Shown here: in pieces, positions 49,220-60,957 of the stretch | Layout: each line of letters begins with the position of its first letter | Position numbering within the stretch: the stretch's first letter is position 1 | Assembly (NCBI GenBank): GCA_029266735.1 | Contig: JAQSWG010000010.1 | Coordinates: 1 to 64,000 of the forward strand | Length of the DNA stretch: 64,000 nt | Origin: Ornithinibacter sp. | GTDB taxonomy: Bacteria; Actinomycetota; Actinomycetes; Actinomycetales; Dermatophilaceae | Direction of reading: 5' to 3' | The notes under the pieces: model-generated | Databases searched by the model: none | The model's input: the letters and a program-made list of their open reading frames with translations, nothing else | What the model was told of the DNA's origin: nothing | Position numbers and translations under genes: made by a program

Positions 49220-49912
49220 GTGGTTAATCAGCCCGACACCCGCATCCTCGAGTCGCGCACGCGCGACCGGGTGCTGCGCGTCGTCAGCGAGGAGGGCCCG
49301 GTCAGCATCCCGGTCCTCGTCGGACGACTGGGTCTCACCGAGACCGCGGTGCGCCGACACGTCGACGGGCTGCACGCCGACGGGCTCGTCGAGGCCCGGG
49401 ACGCGACGGGCCCGCGCCGCCGCGGTCGCCCCGCCAGGGCCTGGGTCCTCACGGAGCGGGGCCACCGCTCGCTCGTCAGCGACTACGACCACCTGGCGGG
49501 CGACGCCTTGCGGTTCCTGCGCTCCACGGGCGGCGACTCGGCCGTGCAGCAGTTCGCCGCACACCGCGTCGCCGCGCTCGAGGAGCGGTATGCCGCCCGC
49601 ATCGAGGCCGCCGGCGACGGCACACCTGCCCGGGCCGAAGCGCTCGTCGAGGCGCTGAACGCCGACGGGTTCGCCGCCTCGGCCCGCCCCGTGGGCTCCG
49701 CCACGGGGCCGCTCACCGGCATCCAGCTGTGCCAGGGGCACTGCCCCGTCCAGCACGTCGCGACGGAGTTCCCCCAGCTGTGCGAGGCGGAGACCGAGGC
49801 GTTCTCGCGACTGCTCGGCGTCCACGTCCAGCGGCTCGCGACGCTGGCCCAGGGCGACCACGTCTGCACGACCTTCGTCCCCACACCGACCACCGAGAGG
49901 CCCTCGTCATGA
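49220..49912 (+). CDS. sufR: Suf operon transcriptional regulator (SufR-like, C-terminal Fe-S cysteines)
   Basis: [56 protein letters not shown]. Confidence 0.92.
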   Translation: MVNQPDTRILESRTRDRVLRVVSEEGPVSIPVLVGRLGLTETAVRRHVDGLHADGLVEARDATGPRRRGRPARAWVLTERGHRSLVSDYDHLAGDALRFLRSTGGDSAVQQFAAHRVAALEERYAARIEAAGDGTPARAEALVEALNADGFAASARPVGSATGPLTGIQLCQGHCPVQHVATEFPQLCEAETEAFSRLLGVHVQRLATLAQGDHVCTTFVPTPTTERPSS

Positions 49913-51330
49913 CGAGCCACATCGAAGAGCTCAACCCCGGTCTGAAGGACCTCGGCACCTACGCGTTCGGCTGGGCCGACAGCGACACGGCCGGTGAGAC
50001 CGCGCGCCGTGGGCTCAACGACGAGGTCGTCAGCGACATCTCGGCGCGCAAGAACGAGCCGCAGTGGATGCTCGACCTCCGCCTGAAGTCGCTGCGCCTG
50101 TTCGGCAAGAAGCCGATGCCCACCTGGGGCTCCGACCTGTCGGGCATCGACTTCCAGAACATCAAGTACTTCGTGAAGTCCACCGAGAAGCAGGCGACGA
50201 GCTGGGAGGACCTGCCCGAGGACATCAAGAACACCTACGACCGCCTCGGGATCCCCGAGGCCGAGAAGCAGCGCCTCGTGGCCGGTGTGGCGGCGCAGTA
50301 CGAGTCGGAGGTCGTCTACCACCAGATCCGGGAGGACCTGGAGGAGAAGGGCGTCATCTTCGTCGACACCGACACCGGGCTGCGCGAGCACGAGGACCTC
50401 TTCCGCGAGTACTTCACCTCGGTGATCCCCGCCGGAGACAACAAGTTCGCCTCGCTCAACACCGCCGTGTGGTCCGGTGGCTCGTTCATCTACGTCCCAC
50501 CGGGCGTGCACGTCGACATCCCGCTGCAGGCCTACTTCCGGATCAACACCGAGAACATGGGCCAGTTCGAGCGCACGTTGATCATCGCCGACGAGGGCTC
50601 GTACGTGCACTACGTCGAGGGCTGCACGGCGCCGATCTACAAGTCGGACTCGCTGCACTCCGCGGTCGTCGAGATCGTCGTCAAGAAGAACGCCCGGGTG
50701 CGGTACACGACCATCCAGAACTGGTCGAACAACGTCTACAACCTCGTCACCAAGCGCGCGACCTGCGCGGAGGGCGCGACGATGGAGTGGATCGACGGCA
50801 ACATCGGCTCCAAGGTGACGATGAAGTACCCCGCAGTCTTCCTCCTCGGGGAGCACGCCAGGGGCGAGACGCTCTCGGTCGCCTTCGCAGGCGAGGGGCA
50901 GCACCAGGACGCCGGGTCCAAGATGGTCCACGCAGCCCCCAACACGAGCAGCCAGATCATCAGCAAGTCGGTGGCGCGAGGTGGTGGCCGCACGTCCTAC
51001 CGCGGACTGGTGCAGATCATGGAGGGCGCGCACGGCTCGAAGAGCTCGGTCGTCTGCGACGCCCTGCTCGTCGACACGATCAGCCGCTCCGACACCTACC
51101 CCTATGTCGACATCCGCGAGGACGACGTCCAGATGGGTCACGAGGCGACGGTCTCGAAGGTGTCCGAGGACCAGATGTTCTACCTCATGTCGCGGGGCAT
51201 GTCCGAGGAGGAGGCGATGGCGATGATCGTGCGGGGCTTCGTCGAGCCCATCGCCAAGGAGCTCCCGATGGAGTACGCCCTCGAGCTCAACCGACTCATC
51301 GAGCTGCAGATGGAAGGGGCCGTCGGATGA
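49909..51330 (+). CDS. sufB: Fe-S cluster assembly protein SufB
   Basis: [70 protein letters not shown]. Confidence 0.97.
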   Translation: MTSHIEELNPGLKDLGTYAFGWADSDTAGETARRGLNDEVVSDISARKNEPQWMLDLRLKSLRLFGKKPMPTWGSDLSGIDFQNIKYFVKSTEKQATSWEDLPEDIKNTYDRLGIPEAEKQRLVAGVAAQYESEVVYHQIREDLEEKGVIFVDTDTGLREHEDLFREYFTSVIPAGDNKFASLNTAVWSGGSFIYVPPGVHVDIPLQAYFRINTENMGQFERTLIIADEGSYVHYVEGCTAPIYKSDSLHSAVVEIVVKKNARVRYTTIQNWSNNVYNLVTKRATCAEGATMEWIDGNIGSKVTMKYPAVFLLGEHARGETLSVAFAGEGQHQDAGSKMVHAAPNTSSQIISKSVARGGGRTSYRGLVQIMEGAHGSKSSVVCDALLVDTISRSDTYPYVDIREDDVQMGHEATVSKVSEDQMFYLMSRGMSEEEAMAMIVRGFVEPIAKELPMEYALELNRLIELQMEGAVG

Positions 51331-51433
51331 ACACCCCACGAAGTTCGCCCACGCGGAGCGTGGGACCCGCCCCGCTTCGCTCCTCCGATACTTCGCGGGG
51401 ACCCCGTTTCCAGACCTCTTGCGAGGACCGTGC
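51331..51433. repeat. REP-like hairpin spacer between sufB and sufD
   Basis: cccacgc-gga-gcgtggg (51348-51364), then cccgccccgcttcgctcctccgatacttcgcggggacc with ccccgc/gcgggg complementarity. Confidence 0.5.
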
Positions 51434-52658
51434 ATGAGCCTGTTGACCCCCCAGCGCCCCGCCGAGGGCGCTCACACGCACGACGCCACGACGCTCGTCC
51501 CGAGCCAGTCGCGCGCCGAGCGGACGACGTCGTATGCCGTCGCCGACTTCCCGCTCCCGACCGGCCGTGAGGAGGAGTGGCGGTTCACGCCGGTCGACCG
51601 CCTCGGCGCCATGCTCCGCGACGCGCCCACCGGCGCGTGCCTGGAGTGGGCGCAGGACCTGCCGGACGGCGTGACGCTCGGCACGGCATCCGTCGAGGAG
51701 TGGCGGGCGAGCGGTGCCCCGGCGCCGGCCGACCGGGCTGCCGCCGTCGCTGCGGCCCACAGCGGTGGGGTCGCGGTGCTCGACATCCCCGCCGAGGCCG
51801 AGCTCGACACCCCCGTGCGCATCCGCCTCACCGGCGCCGAGCGCGAGGTCGTCCACGGCCACCTGCTCGTGCGTGCCGGCCGGTTCTCCCGGGCCACCGT
51901 GGTTGTCGAGCACGCGGGGGCGTCGGAGTACAGCGAAGTGCTCTCGGTCGTCGCCGCTGATGGGTCCGAGCTCACCGTCGTGACGATCCAGGAGTGGGAC
52001 GACGAGAGCCACCACCTCGCCCAGCACGACGTCGTCATCGGCCGCGACGCCTCGGTGCGGCACATCGCCGTCAGCATCGGCGGGGGCATCGTCCGGATCA
52101 ACACGAACGCGTCCTACACCGGCCCCGGGGGCTCGTTCGAGGGCCTCGGGGTCTACTTCGCGGATGCCGGTCAGCACCTCGAGCACCGCCTCTTCGTCGA
52201 CCACGGGGCGCCGCACTGCCGCTCCAACGTCGAGTACAAGGGCGCGCTGCAGGGGGACACCGCCCATACGGTGTGGGTCGGCGACGTGCTCATCCGCGCC
52301 AGCGCGGAGGGCACCGACACCTACGAGCTGAACCGCAACCTCATCCTCACCGAGGGTGCTCGTGCCGACTCGGTCCCCAACCTCGAGATCGAGACCGGGG
52401 AGATCGTGGGCGCGGGCCACGCCTCGGCCACCGGACGATTCGACGACCAGCAGCTCTTCTACCTCATGGCGCGCGGGATCCCCGAGGACGAGGCCCGCCG
52501 CCTCGTCGTCCGCGGCTTCTTCGCGAGCGTCGTGGGTCGCATCGGCGTCCGGGAGGTGCAGGAGCGGCTCATGCAGCGTGGGTCGCATCGGCGTCCGGGA
52601 GGTGCAGGAGCGGCTCATGCAGTCCATCGAGCACGAGCTGTCCGGGGGCGAGCGGTGA
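51434..52658 (+). CDS. sufD: Fe-S cluster assembly protein SufD; frame disrupted near the C-terminus by a 46-bp tandem duplication
   Basis: FPLPTGREEEWRFTPVDRLGAML..DRQLFYLMARGIPEDEARRLVVRGFFASVVGRIGVREVQERLMQ; ancestral stop TGA at 52656-52658 is out of frame after the duplication. Confidence 0.92.
52531..52622. repeat. Perfect 46-bp tandem duplication inside the sufD 3' end
   Basis: cgtgggtcgcatcggcgtccgggaggtgcaggagcggctcatgcag at 52531-52576 and 52577-52622. Confidence 0.97.
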
Positions 52659-52996
52659 GCGAGCAGCTGACGGACAGGGGCTTCATCCGGGTGTGCCGCC
52701 TCGACGAGCTTCCCGCGGTGGGCGCTGCCGCTGCCGAGGTCGACGGCCGGCGCGTCTCCGTCGTCCGCACGGACGACGGTGATGTGCACTGCGTCGACGA
52801 CACGTGCACCCACGCCAACGTCTCGCTGTCCGAGGGCGAGCTCGACGGCTGCACCGTCGAGTGCTGGCTCCACGGGTCCCGCTTCGACCTGCGCACGGGC
52901 GAGCCCACCGGTCCGCCCGCCGTCATCCCCATCGCCGTCCACACCGTCCGCATCGAGGGCGACGACGTCTATGTCGCCCTGTCCGAGGAGAGCTGA
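52655..52996 (+). CDS. Non-heme Rieske-type ferredoxin of suf operon
   Basis: VSEQLTDRGFIRVCRLDELP..CVDDTCTHANVSLSEGELDGCTVECWLHGSRFDLRTGEP; own GTG start overlapping the ancestral sufD stop. Confidence 0.93.
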   Translation: MSEQLTDRGFIRVCRLDELPAVGAAAAEVDGRRVSVVRTDDGDVHCVDDTCTHANVSLSEGELDGCTVECWLHGSRFDLRTGEPTGPPAVIPIAVHTVRIEGDDVYVALSEES

Positions 52997-53003
52997 GCAC
53001 CGC

Positions 53004-53771
53004 ATGACCACCCTTGAGATCAAGGACCTCCACGTCTCCGTCCAGACCGAGGAGGGCTCCGCCACGGAGATCCTCCGCGGGGTGACCCTGACGATCCGAT
53101 CCGGCGAGACCCACGCGATCATGGGCCCCAACGGGTCGGGCAAGTCCACCCTCGCCTACTCCGTCGCCGGTCACCCGAAGTACACGGTGACGTCCGGCTC
53201 GGTGACCCTCGACGGTGAGGACGTCCTCGCGATGAAGGTCGACGAGCGTGCCCGGGCCGGGCTGTTCCTCGCGATGCAGTATCCCGTCGAGGTCCCCGGG
53301 GTGTCGGTGTCGAACTTCCTGCGGACCGCCAAGACCGCCATCGACGGCGAGTCGCCGAAGCTGCGCACCTGGGTCAAGGACATGAGGGGCGCCATGGGCA
53401 ACCTCCGCATGGACCCGGCGTTCGCCGAGCGCAACGTCAACGAGGGCTTCTCGGGCGGCGAGAAGAAGCGTCACGAGATCCTCCAGATGGAGCTGCTCCG
53501 CCCCCGGATCGCCATCCTCGACGAGACCGACTCCGGCCTCGACGTCGACGCCCTGCGGGTGGTGTCCGAGGGCGTCAACCGAGCCAAGGAAGCCACCGGC
53601 GCCGGCGTGGTGCTCATCACGCACTACACGCGCATCCTGCGCTACATCACGCCCGACTTCGTCCACGTCTTCGTCGACGGCCGGATCGCCGAGGAGGGTG
53701 GCCACGAGCTCGCGGACCGCCTCGAGGCGGAGGGCTACGACCGCTTCCTTCCCGAGACCGCCGAGGCCTGA
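53004..53771 (+). CDS. sufC: Fe-S cluster assembly ATPase SufC
   Basis: THAIMGPNGSGKSTLAYSVAGHPKYTVTSGSV; FSGGEKKRHEILQMELLRPRIAILDETDSGLDVDAL. Confidence 0.97.
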   Translation: MTTLEIKDLHVSVQTEEGSATEILRGVTLTIRSGETHAIMGPNGSGKSTLAYSVAGHPKYTVTSGSVTLDGEDVLAMKVDERARAGLFLAMQYPVEVPGVSVSNFLRTAKTAIDGESPKLRTWVKDMRGAMGNLRMDPAFAERNVNEGFSGGEKKRHEILQMELLRPRIAILDETDSGLDVDALRVVSEGVNRAKEATGAGVVLITHYTRILRYITPDFVHVFVDGRIAEEGGHELADRLEAEGYDRFLPETAEA

Positions 53772-55066
<1,295 letters not shown>

Positions 55067-55067
<1 letters not shown>

Positions 55068-55513
55068 TGGACCTCTACCAGGAGCTCATCCTCGAGCACT
55101 ACAAGCGGCCGGTGCGCGCCGGGCTCCGGGAGCCCTTCGAGGCGGAGGTCCGCCACGTCAACCCGACCTGCGGTGACGAGGTGACGCTGCGGGTCCACGT
55201 CGCCGGTCGTGGCGGCGACGCCGTCGTCGAGGACGTGTCCTACGACGCCATGGGCTGCTCGATCAGCGTGGCCTCGGCGTCGATCCTCGCCGAGGAGATC
55301 ACCGGAGGGTCCGTCACGCACGCCCGCGAGACGTACGAGGCCATGCACTCGATGCTCACGAGCAAGGGGGAGGACCCCGGCGACGAGGAGAAGATCGGCG
55401 ACGGCGTCGCCCTGGCCGGCGTCGCGAAGTACCCCGCCCGCATCAAGTGCGCCCTCCTGTCGTGGATGGCGTTCTCCGATGCCCTGCACCAGGCCGAAGG
55501 AGCCCAGCAGTGA
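55067..55513 (+). CDS. sufU: Fe-S assembly scaffold / sulfur-transfer protein SufU
   Basis: MDLYQELILEHYKRPVRAG; NPTCGDEVTLRV; YDAMGCSISVASASILAEEI; RIKCALLSWMA. Confidence 0.96.
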
Positions 55514-55836
55514 CCCAGACCAGCACCCCTGCGAACGTCGCCGACATCGAGGAGGCCCTGCGCGATGTCGTGGACCCCGAGCTCGGCATCAACGTCGTCG
55601 ACCTCGGCCTCGTCTACGGCATCACCGTCGACGGCCAGAACCACGCCGTCATCGACATGACGCTGACCTCCGCTGCCTGCCCCCTCACCGACGTCATCGA
55701 GGACCAGACGGCCCAGTCCCTCGAGGGGCTGGTCTCCTCGTACCGCGTCAACTGGGTCTGGATGCCGCCGTGGGGACCGGACAAGATCACCGACGACGGC
55801 CGGGAGCAGCTGCGGGCCCTCGGGTTCAACATCTGA
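55510..55836 (+). CDS. MIP18/DUF59-family Fe-S assembly protein (SufT-like)
   Basis: IEEALRDVVDPELGINVVDLGLVYGI..DMTLTSAACPLTDVIEDQ. Confidence 0.95.
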   Translation: MTQTSTPANVADIEEALRDVVDPELGINVVDLGLVYGITVDGQNHAVIDMTLTSAACPLTDVIEDQTAQSLEGLVSSYRVNWVWMPPWGPDKITDDGREQLRALGFNI

Positions 55837-55846
55837 TCCGCCGCAG

Positions 55847-56368
55847 GTGACCACCCGCGTCGTCGAGGTCTCGCCCGAGCGGCTCGACGGCTGGCTCGAG
55901 CGGTTCCACGCCAACAACCCGGAGGGTCCCCAGCGGGTCGCGGGCCTCGATCGCTTCGACCACGACCGGCTCGCCGTGCTGCTCGTCCGCCGCGGCGGCT
56001 ACGCCGTGGGCGTCGCCGAGGGGGGCCGGCTCACGGCGCACAAGGTCGGGTCCCGCTACGTGCAGTCGCGGACCGCGGCCGGTGGCTGGAGCCAGCAGCG
56101 CTTCGCGCGGCGGCGGGCCAACCAGGCCGACGAGCTCGTGCGCGCCGCTGCCGAGCACGCCGTCCGCCTGCTGACCGGCATCCGGGTGGAGGGCCTCGTG
56201 CTCGGAGGCGACCGGGCGCTCGCGGCGGTGCTGCTCGACGAGCCCGCGCTGGACGGCATCCGCGACCTGCCGCGCCGTGAGCTCTACGACCTTCCGGACC
56301 CGCGCCTGTCCGTGCTCGAGCAGGCGGTGGACCGCGGCCGCGCCGTGCGCGTCACCATCGAGGAGTAG
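55847..56368 (+). CDS. acVLRF1-type (actinobacterial Vms1/eRF1-like) release factor / peptidyl-tRNA hydrolase
   Basis: RGGYAVGVAEGGRLTAHKVGSRYVQSRTAAGGWSQQRFARRRANQADELV. Confidence 0.82.
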   Translation: MTTRVVEVSPERLDGWLERFHANNPEGPQRVAGLDRFDHDRLAVLLVRRGGYAVGVAEGGRLTAHKVGSRYVQSRTAAGGWSQQRFARRRANQADELVRAAAEHAVRLLTGIRVEGLVLGGDRALAAVLLDEPALDGIRDLPRRELYDLPDPRLSVLEQAVDRGRAVRVTIEE

Positions 56369-56392
56369 TCGTCGCGAGGTCGCGGTAGAGGG

Positions 56393-57301
56393 TCAGTTGA
56401 CGGAGTCGACCGCGAAGGTGTCGCACTGGTTGAGGTCGCCGGTCTCGTAGCCCCGGAGGAACCACCGCTGGCGCGCCTCGGCAGACCCATGGGTCCAGCT
56501 CTCGGGGCTCACCCGGCCCTGGGTCTTCTCCTGGATGCGGTCGTCACCGACCGCGGCGGCCGCCGACAGCGCGTCCTGGATGTCCTGGTCGGTCAGCGGC
56601 TTGAGGAACGCCTGCCCGGTGTCCTCGTCCTTCACGGTGGTCGCGTGGTTCACCCACGCGCCGGCCAGACAGTCGGCCATGAGCTCGATCCGTACCCCGC
56701 CGGACTCGGGACCCTGCGGGTCCTGCTGGGCTCGGTCGAGCAGGCCGAGCTGGTCCTGCAGCGCGTGGCCGTACTCATGGGCGACGACGTACTCCTGGGC
56801 GAGCGGCCCGGCACTGCTGCCGAACTGCTGCTCGAGGATCTGGAAGAACTCGGCGTCGATGTAGACCCGCTTGTCGAGCGGGCAGTAGAACGGACCCACC
56901 TGGTTGCTCGCGGTGCCGCAGGCGGACTGCGTGGAGCCGCTGTAGAGCACCGTCTCGGTGGGCTGCCATTCCTTGCCGAAGCGGGGCAGCTCCCCCTCCC
57001 AGAAGGCCTGGACGGAGTTGACGGTGCCGATGACGCGGCACTCGGTGTTCCGGTTCGCGTCGGCGCCGGTCTTGCACTCCTCGAAGGCGTTCTCGTCCTG
57101 GTTTCCCGCGGCCTGGACCTGGCCGGGGTCGAAGGCACTTCCCCCGCCCGGCAGGCTGCCGGGGTTGATGCCGAAGATGAGGGCGAGAACGAGCATGACG
57201 ATGCCGCCGAGGCCCCCGCCGACCACCATGCCGCCCGGGCCGCCGCCGCCTCCGCCCCTCACCTGAGAGGTGTCCAGGGTGACGTTGTCGTTGAAGCTCA
57301 T
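56393..57301 (-). CDS. YpfJ-type neutral zinc metallopeptidase
   Basis: AQEYVVAHEYGHALQDQLGLLD (HExxH-like); ELMADCLAGAW; CGTASNQVGPFYCPLDKRVYIDAEFF. Confidence 0.93.
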   Translation of the reverse strand: MSFNDNVTLDTSQVRGGGGGGPGGMVVGGGLGGIVMLVLALIFGINPGSLPGGGSAFDPGQVQAAGNQDENAFEECKTGADANRNTECRVIGTVNSVQAFWEGELPRFGKEWQPTETVLYSGSTQSACGTASNQVGPFYCPLDKRVYIDAEFFQILEQQFGSSAGPLAQEYVVAHEYGHALQDQLGLLDRAQQDPQGPESGGVRIELMADCLAGAWVNHATTVKDEDTGQAFLKPLTDQDIQDALSAAAAVGDDRIQEKTQGRVSPESWTHGSAEARQRWFLRGYETGDLNQCDTFAVDSVN

Positions 57302-57433
57302 GGGTGGCCTCCGGAGCCGGGGGATGACCGCGCGGTGCGCAGGGCCACCTAGACTAGACGCCGACAGCCCGTTGCCGTGCGTCCCGCGCACGCCCCGTGA
57401 CGCGCCCGTCCGCACCCCTTCGAAAGGCCCTCC

Positions 57434-59032
57434 GTGATCACCGCTGCCTCCGTCGAGCTGCGCGCAGGGTCCCGCCTGCTCCTCGACGCCGTGAGCTTCC
57501 GGGTGGCACCCGGAGACCGCGTCGGTCTCGTGGGGCGCAACGGTGCCGGCAAGACGACCCTGACGAAGGCCCTCGCCGGCCTCACCCAGCCGGCCGCCGG
57601 AACCATCACGCGCACCGGCGAGGTCGGCTACCTGCCCCAGGACCCGCGTGGGGTCGACCTCGACGTCACGGCCCGGGACCGGGTCCTGTCCGCGCGTGGC
57701 CTCGACACGATCGTGCGCGACCTGCGCGCCGCCGAGGTGGCGATGGGCACCGAGGCGGGCGAGAGGCAGGAGCGGGCCATGCGCCGCTACACCCGGCTCG
57801 ACGCCGAGTTCACGGCCGCCGGCGGGTATGCCGCCGAGTCCGAGGCCGCTGCGATCGCCGGTGCGCTCGGCCTCGACGAGCGGGTGCTCGGGCAGACCCT
57901 CGGGACCCTCTCCGGCGGCCAGCGGCGCCGCATCGAGCTGGCGCGCATCCTGTTCTCCGGAGCGGAGACCCTGTTGCTCGACGAGCCGACGAACCACCTC
58001 GACGCCGACTCGATCACCTGGCTGCGCGACCACCTGAGGGGTTACAAGGGAGGGCTCGTCGTCATCTCGCACGACGTCGACCTGCTCGAGGCGGTCGTCA
58101 ACAAGGTGTTCCACCTCGACGCCAACCGCGGTGAGCTCGACCAGTACAGCCTCGGCTGGCGCGCCTACCTCCAGCAGCGGGAGACCGACGAACGGCGCCG
58201 CAAGCGCGAGCGCGCGAACGCGGAGAAGAAGGCGTCCGTGCTCATGGCCCAGGCGGACAAGATGCGCGCCAAGGCCACGAAGACGGTGGCCGCCCAGAAC
58301 ATGGCGAGGCGGGCCGAGCGACTGCTCTCCGGCCTCGAGGCCGAGCGCGCCCACGACAAGGTGGCGAAGCTCCGCTTCCCCAAACCGGCGGCGTGCGGGA
58401 GGACTCCGCTGCGGGCCAGCGGCCTGTCGAGGTCGTACGGGTCGCAGGAGGTCTTCACCGACGTCGACCTGGCGATCGACCGGGGCTCCCGCGTCGTCGT
58501 ACTGGGCCTCAACGGTGCCGGCAAGACCACGCTCCTGAGGATGTTGGCCGGGGTCGACCCGCCCGACACCGGGGAGGTCGAGCCCGGTCACGGGCTGAAG
58601 ATCGGCTACTACGCCCAGGAGCACGAGAACCTCGACGTCGACCGGACCGTCCTGGAGAACATGAAGTCGGCCGCTCCTGACCTGGGGGAGACCGATGTGC
58701 GCAAGGTGCTCGGGTCGTTCCTCTTCAGCGGTGACGACGTCCAGAAGCCTGCCGGAGTGCTCTCAGGTGGGGAGAAGACCCGTCTGTCGCTGGCCCTCCT
58801 CGTCGTGTCGTCGGCGAACGTCCTCCTCCTCGACGAGCCGACGAACAACCTCGATCCGGCCTCGCGCGAGGAGATCCTCGGAGCACTGCGGACCTACGAG
58901 GGCGCGGTCGTCCTCGTCACCCACGACGAGGGCGCCGTCGACGCCCTGGAGCCGGAGCGGATCCTTCTCCTGCCCGACGGCGTCGAGGACCTCTTCAGCA
59001 CCGACTACCGGGACCTCGTCGCCCTCGCCTGA
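57434..59032 (+). CDS. ABC-F family ATP-binding protein
   Basis: Two ABC domains: VGLVGRNGAGKTTLTKALAG and VVLGLNGAGKTTLLRMLAG, linked by a charged PtIM-like region. Confidence 0.94.
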   Translation: MITAASVELRAGSRLLLDAVSFRVAPGDRVGLVGRNGAGKTTLTKALAGLTQPAAGTITRTGEVGYLPQDPRGVDLDVTARDRVLSARGLDTIVRDLRAAEVAMGTEAGERQERAMRRYTRLDAEFTAAGGYAAESEAAAIAGALGLDERVLGQTLGTLSGGQRRRIELARILFSGAETLLLDEPTNHLDADSITWLRDHLRGYKGGLVVISHDVDLLEAVVNKVFHLDANRGELDQYSLGWRAYLQQRETDERRRKRERANAEKKASVLMAQADKMRAKATKTVAAQNMARRAERLLSGLEAERAHDKVAKLRFPKPAACGRTPLRASGLSRSYGSQEVFTDVDLAIDRGSRVVVLGLNGAGKTTLLRMLAGVDPPDTGEVEPGHGLKIGYYAQEHENLDVDRTVLENMKSAAPDLGETDVRKVLGSFLFSGDDVQKPAGVLSGGEKTRLSLALLVVSSANVLLLDEPTNNLDPASREEILGALRTYEGAVVLVTHDEGAVDALEPERILLLPDGVEDLFSTDYRDLVALA

Positions 59033-59147
59033 GACTCGGTGGTCGTCGACCGAGGTCCGTCGTCCGTGGCGTGCTCAAGGTCGTGAGGAACACCTGTCGG
59101 TAGCGGGTGGTTGACTACGCCGCACACGAGCGACGAGGAGCACCACT

Positions 59148-60893
59148 GTGAGCATGCACGGCTGGCAGGCGATGCGGAGCCTCAGCAGGGACTCCAGCGT
59201 GGCCGACCGCCGGCTCACCCCCGGCACGACGAGGCGCGTTCTGGGGTATGCCGCCCCCTACCGCACGCAGATCGGGTTCTTCCTCGCCCTCGTCGTCGTC
59301 GAGGCGGTGCTCGTGGTCGCGACGCCGCTGCTCCTCAAGTCGCTCATCGACGACGGCATCATTCCCAAGGACTCCGCGGTCGTGGTCCGGCTGGCCCTCA
59401 TCGTGGCCGGCCTGGCGATCCTCGGCGCCGTGCTGACGCTGGTCGAGCGGTGGTTCTCCTCGAGGATCGGGGAGGGGCTCATCTACGACCTGCGCACCGA
59501 GGTCTTCGGCCACGTGCTCCGGCAGCCCGTCGCCTTCTTCACCCGAGCCCAGACCGGTGCCCTCGTCACTCGCCTCGGCAACGACGTCATCGGGGCGCAG
59601 CAGGCGTTCACCTCGGTGCTCTCCAGCGTCGTCAGCAACGCCATCTCGCTCGTCCTCATCGTCGGCGCCATGGCGTCGCTGTCCTGGCAGCTGACCCTCG
59701 GTGCCCTGGCCCTCGTCCCCTTCTTCCTCCTGCCCGCCCGGTTCATGGGCCGGCGGCTCGCGGGCCTGGCACACGAGCAGATGGTCCTCAACGCCGATCT
59801 GGGGACCCGGATGACCGAGCGGTTCAACGTCGCGGGCGCGCTCCTCGTCAAGCTCTTCGGCAGGCCTGCCACCGAGGACCACGAGTACGCGGTCCGTGCC
59901 GGGCAGGTGCGCGACATCGGCGTCCGGATCGCGCTCAACCGGTCGATCTTCTTCGTCGCCCTGACGCTGGTGGCCTCGCTGGCGACGGCCATGATCTACG
60001 GGGTCGGTGGCGTGATGGCGGTCAACGACACCCTGACCGTCGGCACCCTCCTGGCCCTCACGGCACTCCTGGCGCGGCTCTACGGACCCCTCACGGCCAT
60101 CTCCAACGTCCGCGTCGACGTCATGACGGCGCTCGTGTCGTTCGAGCGGGTCTTCGAGGTGCTCGACCTCCGCCGTGGCGGCGGCCAGGTGCTGCGCGAC
60201 GTGTCGTTCAGCGTGGAGCCGGGCACCCTCGTCGCCCTCGTGGGACCGAGCGGCGCCGGGAAGACGACCATCACGGCACTGGTGGCCCGGCTCTACGACC
60301 CGACACGAGGCTCCGTCAAGGTCAACGGCGTCGACCTGCGCGACGCGACGCTGGAGTCGCTGCACGACGCCGTCGGCGTCGTGACGCAGGAGGCGCACCT
60401 CTTCCACGACACGATCCGAGCCAACCTCGCCTATGCAGCGCCCGGAGCCACCGAGGGGGACATGGTCCGCGCCCTGCGTGCTGCGCAGGTGTGGTCGCTC
60501 GTGGAGTCGCTGCCCTCAGGTCTCGACACCGTCGTCGGTGACCGCGGACACCGGCTGTCAGGAGGGGAGAAGCAACGGCTCGCCATCGCCCGGCTGCTCC
60601 TGAAGGGCCCTGGGCTCATCGTCCTCGACGAGGCCACCGCACACCTCGACAGCGAGTCCGAGCAGGCGTTGCAGAAGGCCCTCGACGAGGCGCTGCGCGA
60701 TCGCACCGCACTCGTCATCGCGCACCGCCTCTCGACCGTGCGGCACGCCGACCTCATCCTCGTCGTCGACGACGGCCGGATCGTCGAGCGCGGCAGCCAC
60801 GCAGAGCTCGTCGCCGCCGGTGGCCTGTACGCCGAGCTCTACAAGACCCAGTTCAGCGAAGAGCTCGACCAGGTGCTCGACGTCCGCGCGTGA
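59148..60893 (+). CDS. ABC transporter ATP-binding protein/permease (exporter type)
   Basis: TM domain plus LVALVGPSGAGKTTITALVARLYDPTRGSV and LSGGEKQRLAIARLLLKGPGLIVLDEATAHLDSESE. Confidence 0.95.
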   Translation: MSMHGWQAMRSLSRDSSVADRRLTPGTTRRVLGYAAPYRTQIGFFLALVVVEAVLVVATPLLLKSLIDDGIIPKDSAVVVRLALIVAGLAILGAVLTLVERWFSSRIGEGLIYDLRTEVFGHVLRQPVAFFTRAQTGALVTRLGNDVIGAQQAFTSVLSSVVSNAISLVLIVGAMASLSWQLTLGALALVPFFLLPARFMGRRLAGLAHEQMVLNADLGTRMTERFNVAGALLVKLFGRPATEDHEYAVRAGQVRDIGVRIALNRSIFFVALTLVASLATAMIYGVGGVMAVNDTLTVGTLLALTALLARLYGPLTAISNVRVDVMTALVSFERVFEVLDLRRGGGQVLRDVSFSVEPGTLVALVGPSGAGKTTITALVARLYDPTRGSVKVNGVDLRDATLESLHDAVGVVTQEAHLFHDTIRANLAYAAPGATEGDMVRALRAAQVWSLVESLPSGLDTVVGDRGHRLSGGEKQRLAIARLLLKGPGLIVLDEATAHLDSESEQALQKALDEALRDRTALVIAHRLSTVRHADLILVVDDGRIVERGSHAELVAAGGLYAELYKTQFSEELDQVLDVRA

Positions 60894-60957
60894 ACCGCCG
60901 ACCGCGCGATCCTCGCGGGGATGACGGCGGCGGAGGTGGCCGTGCGATGATCCGCGC

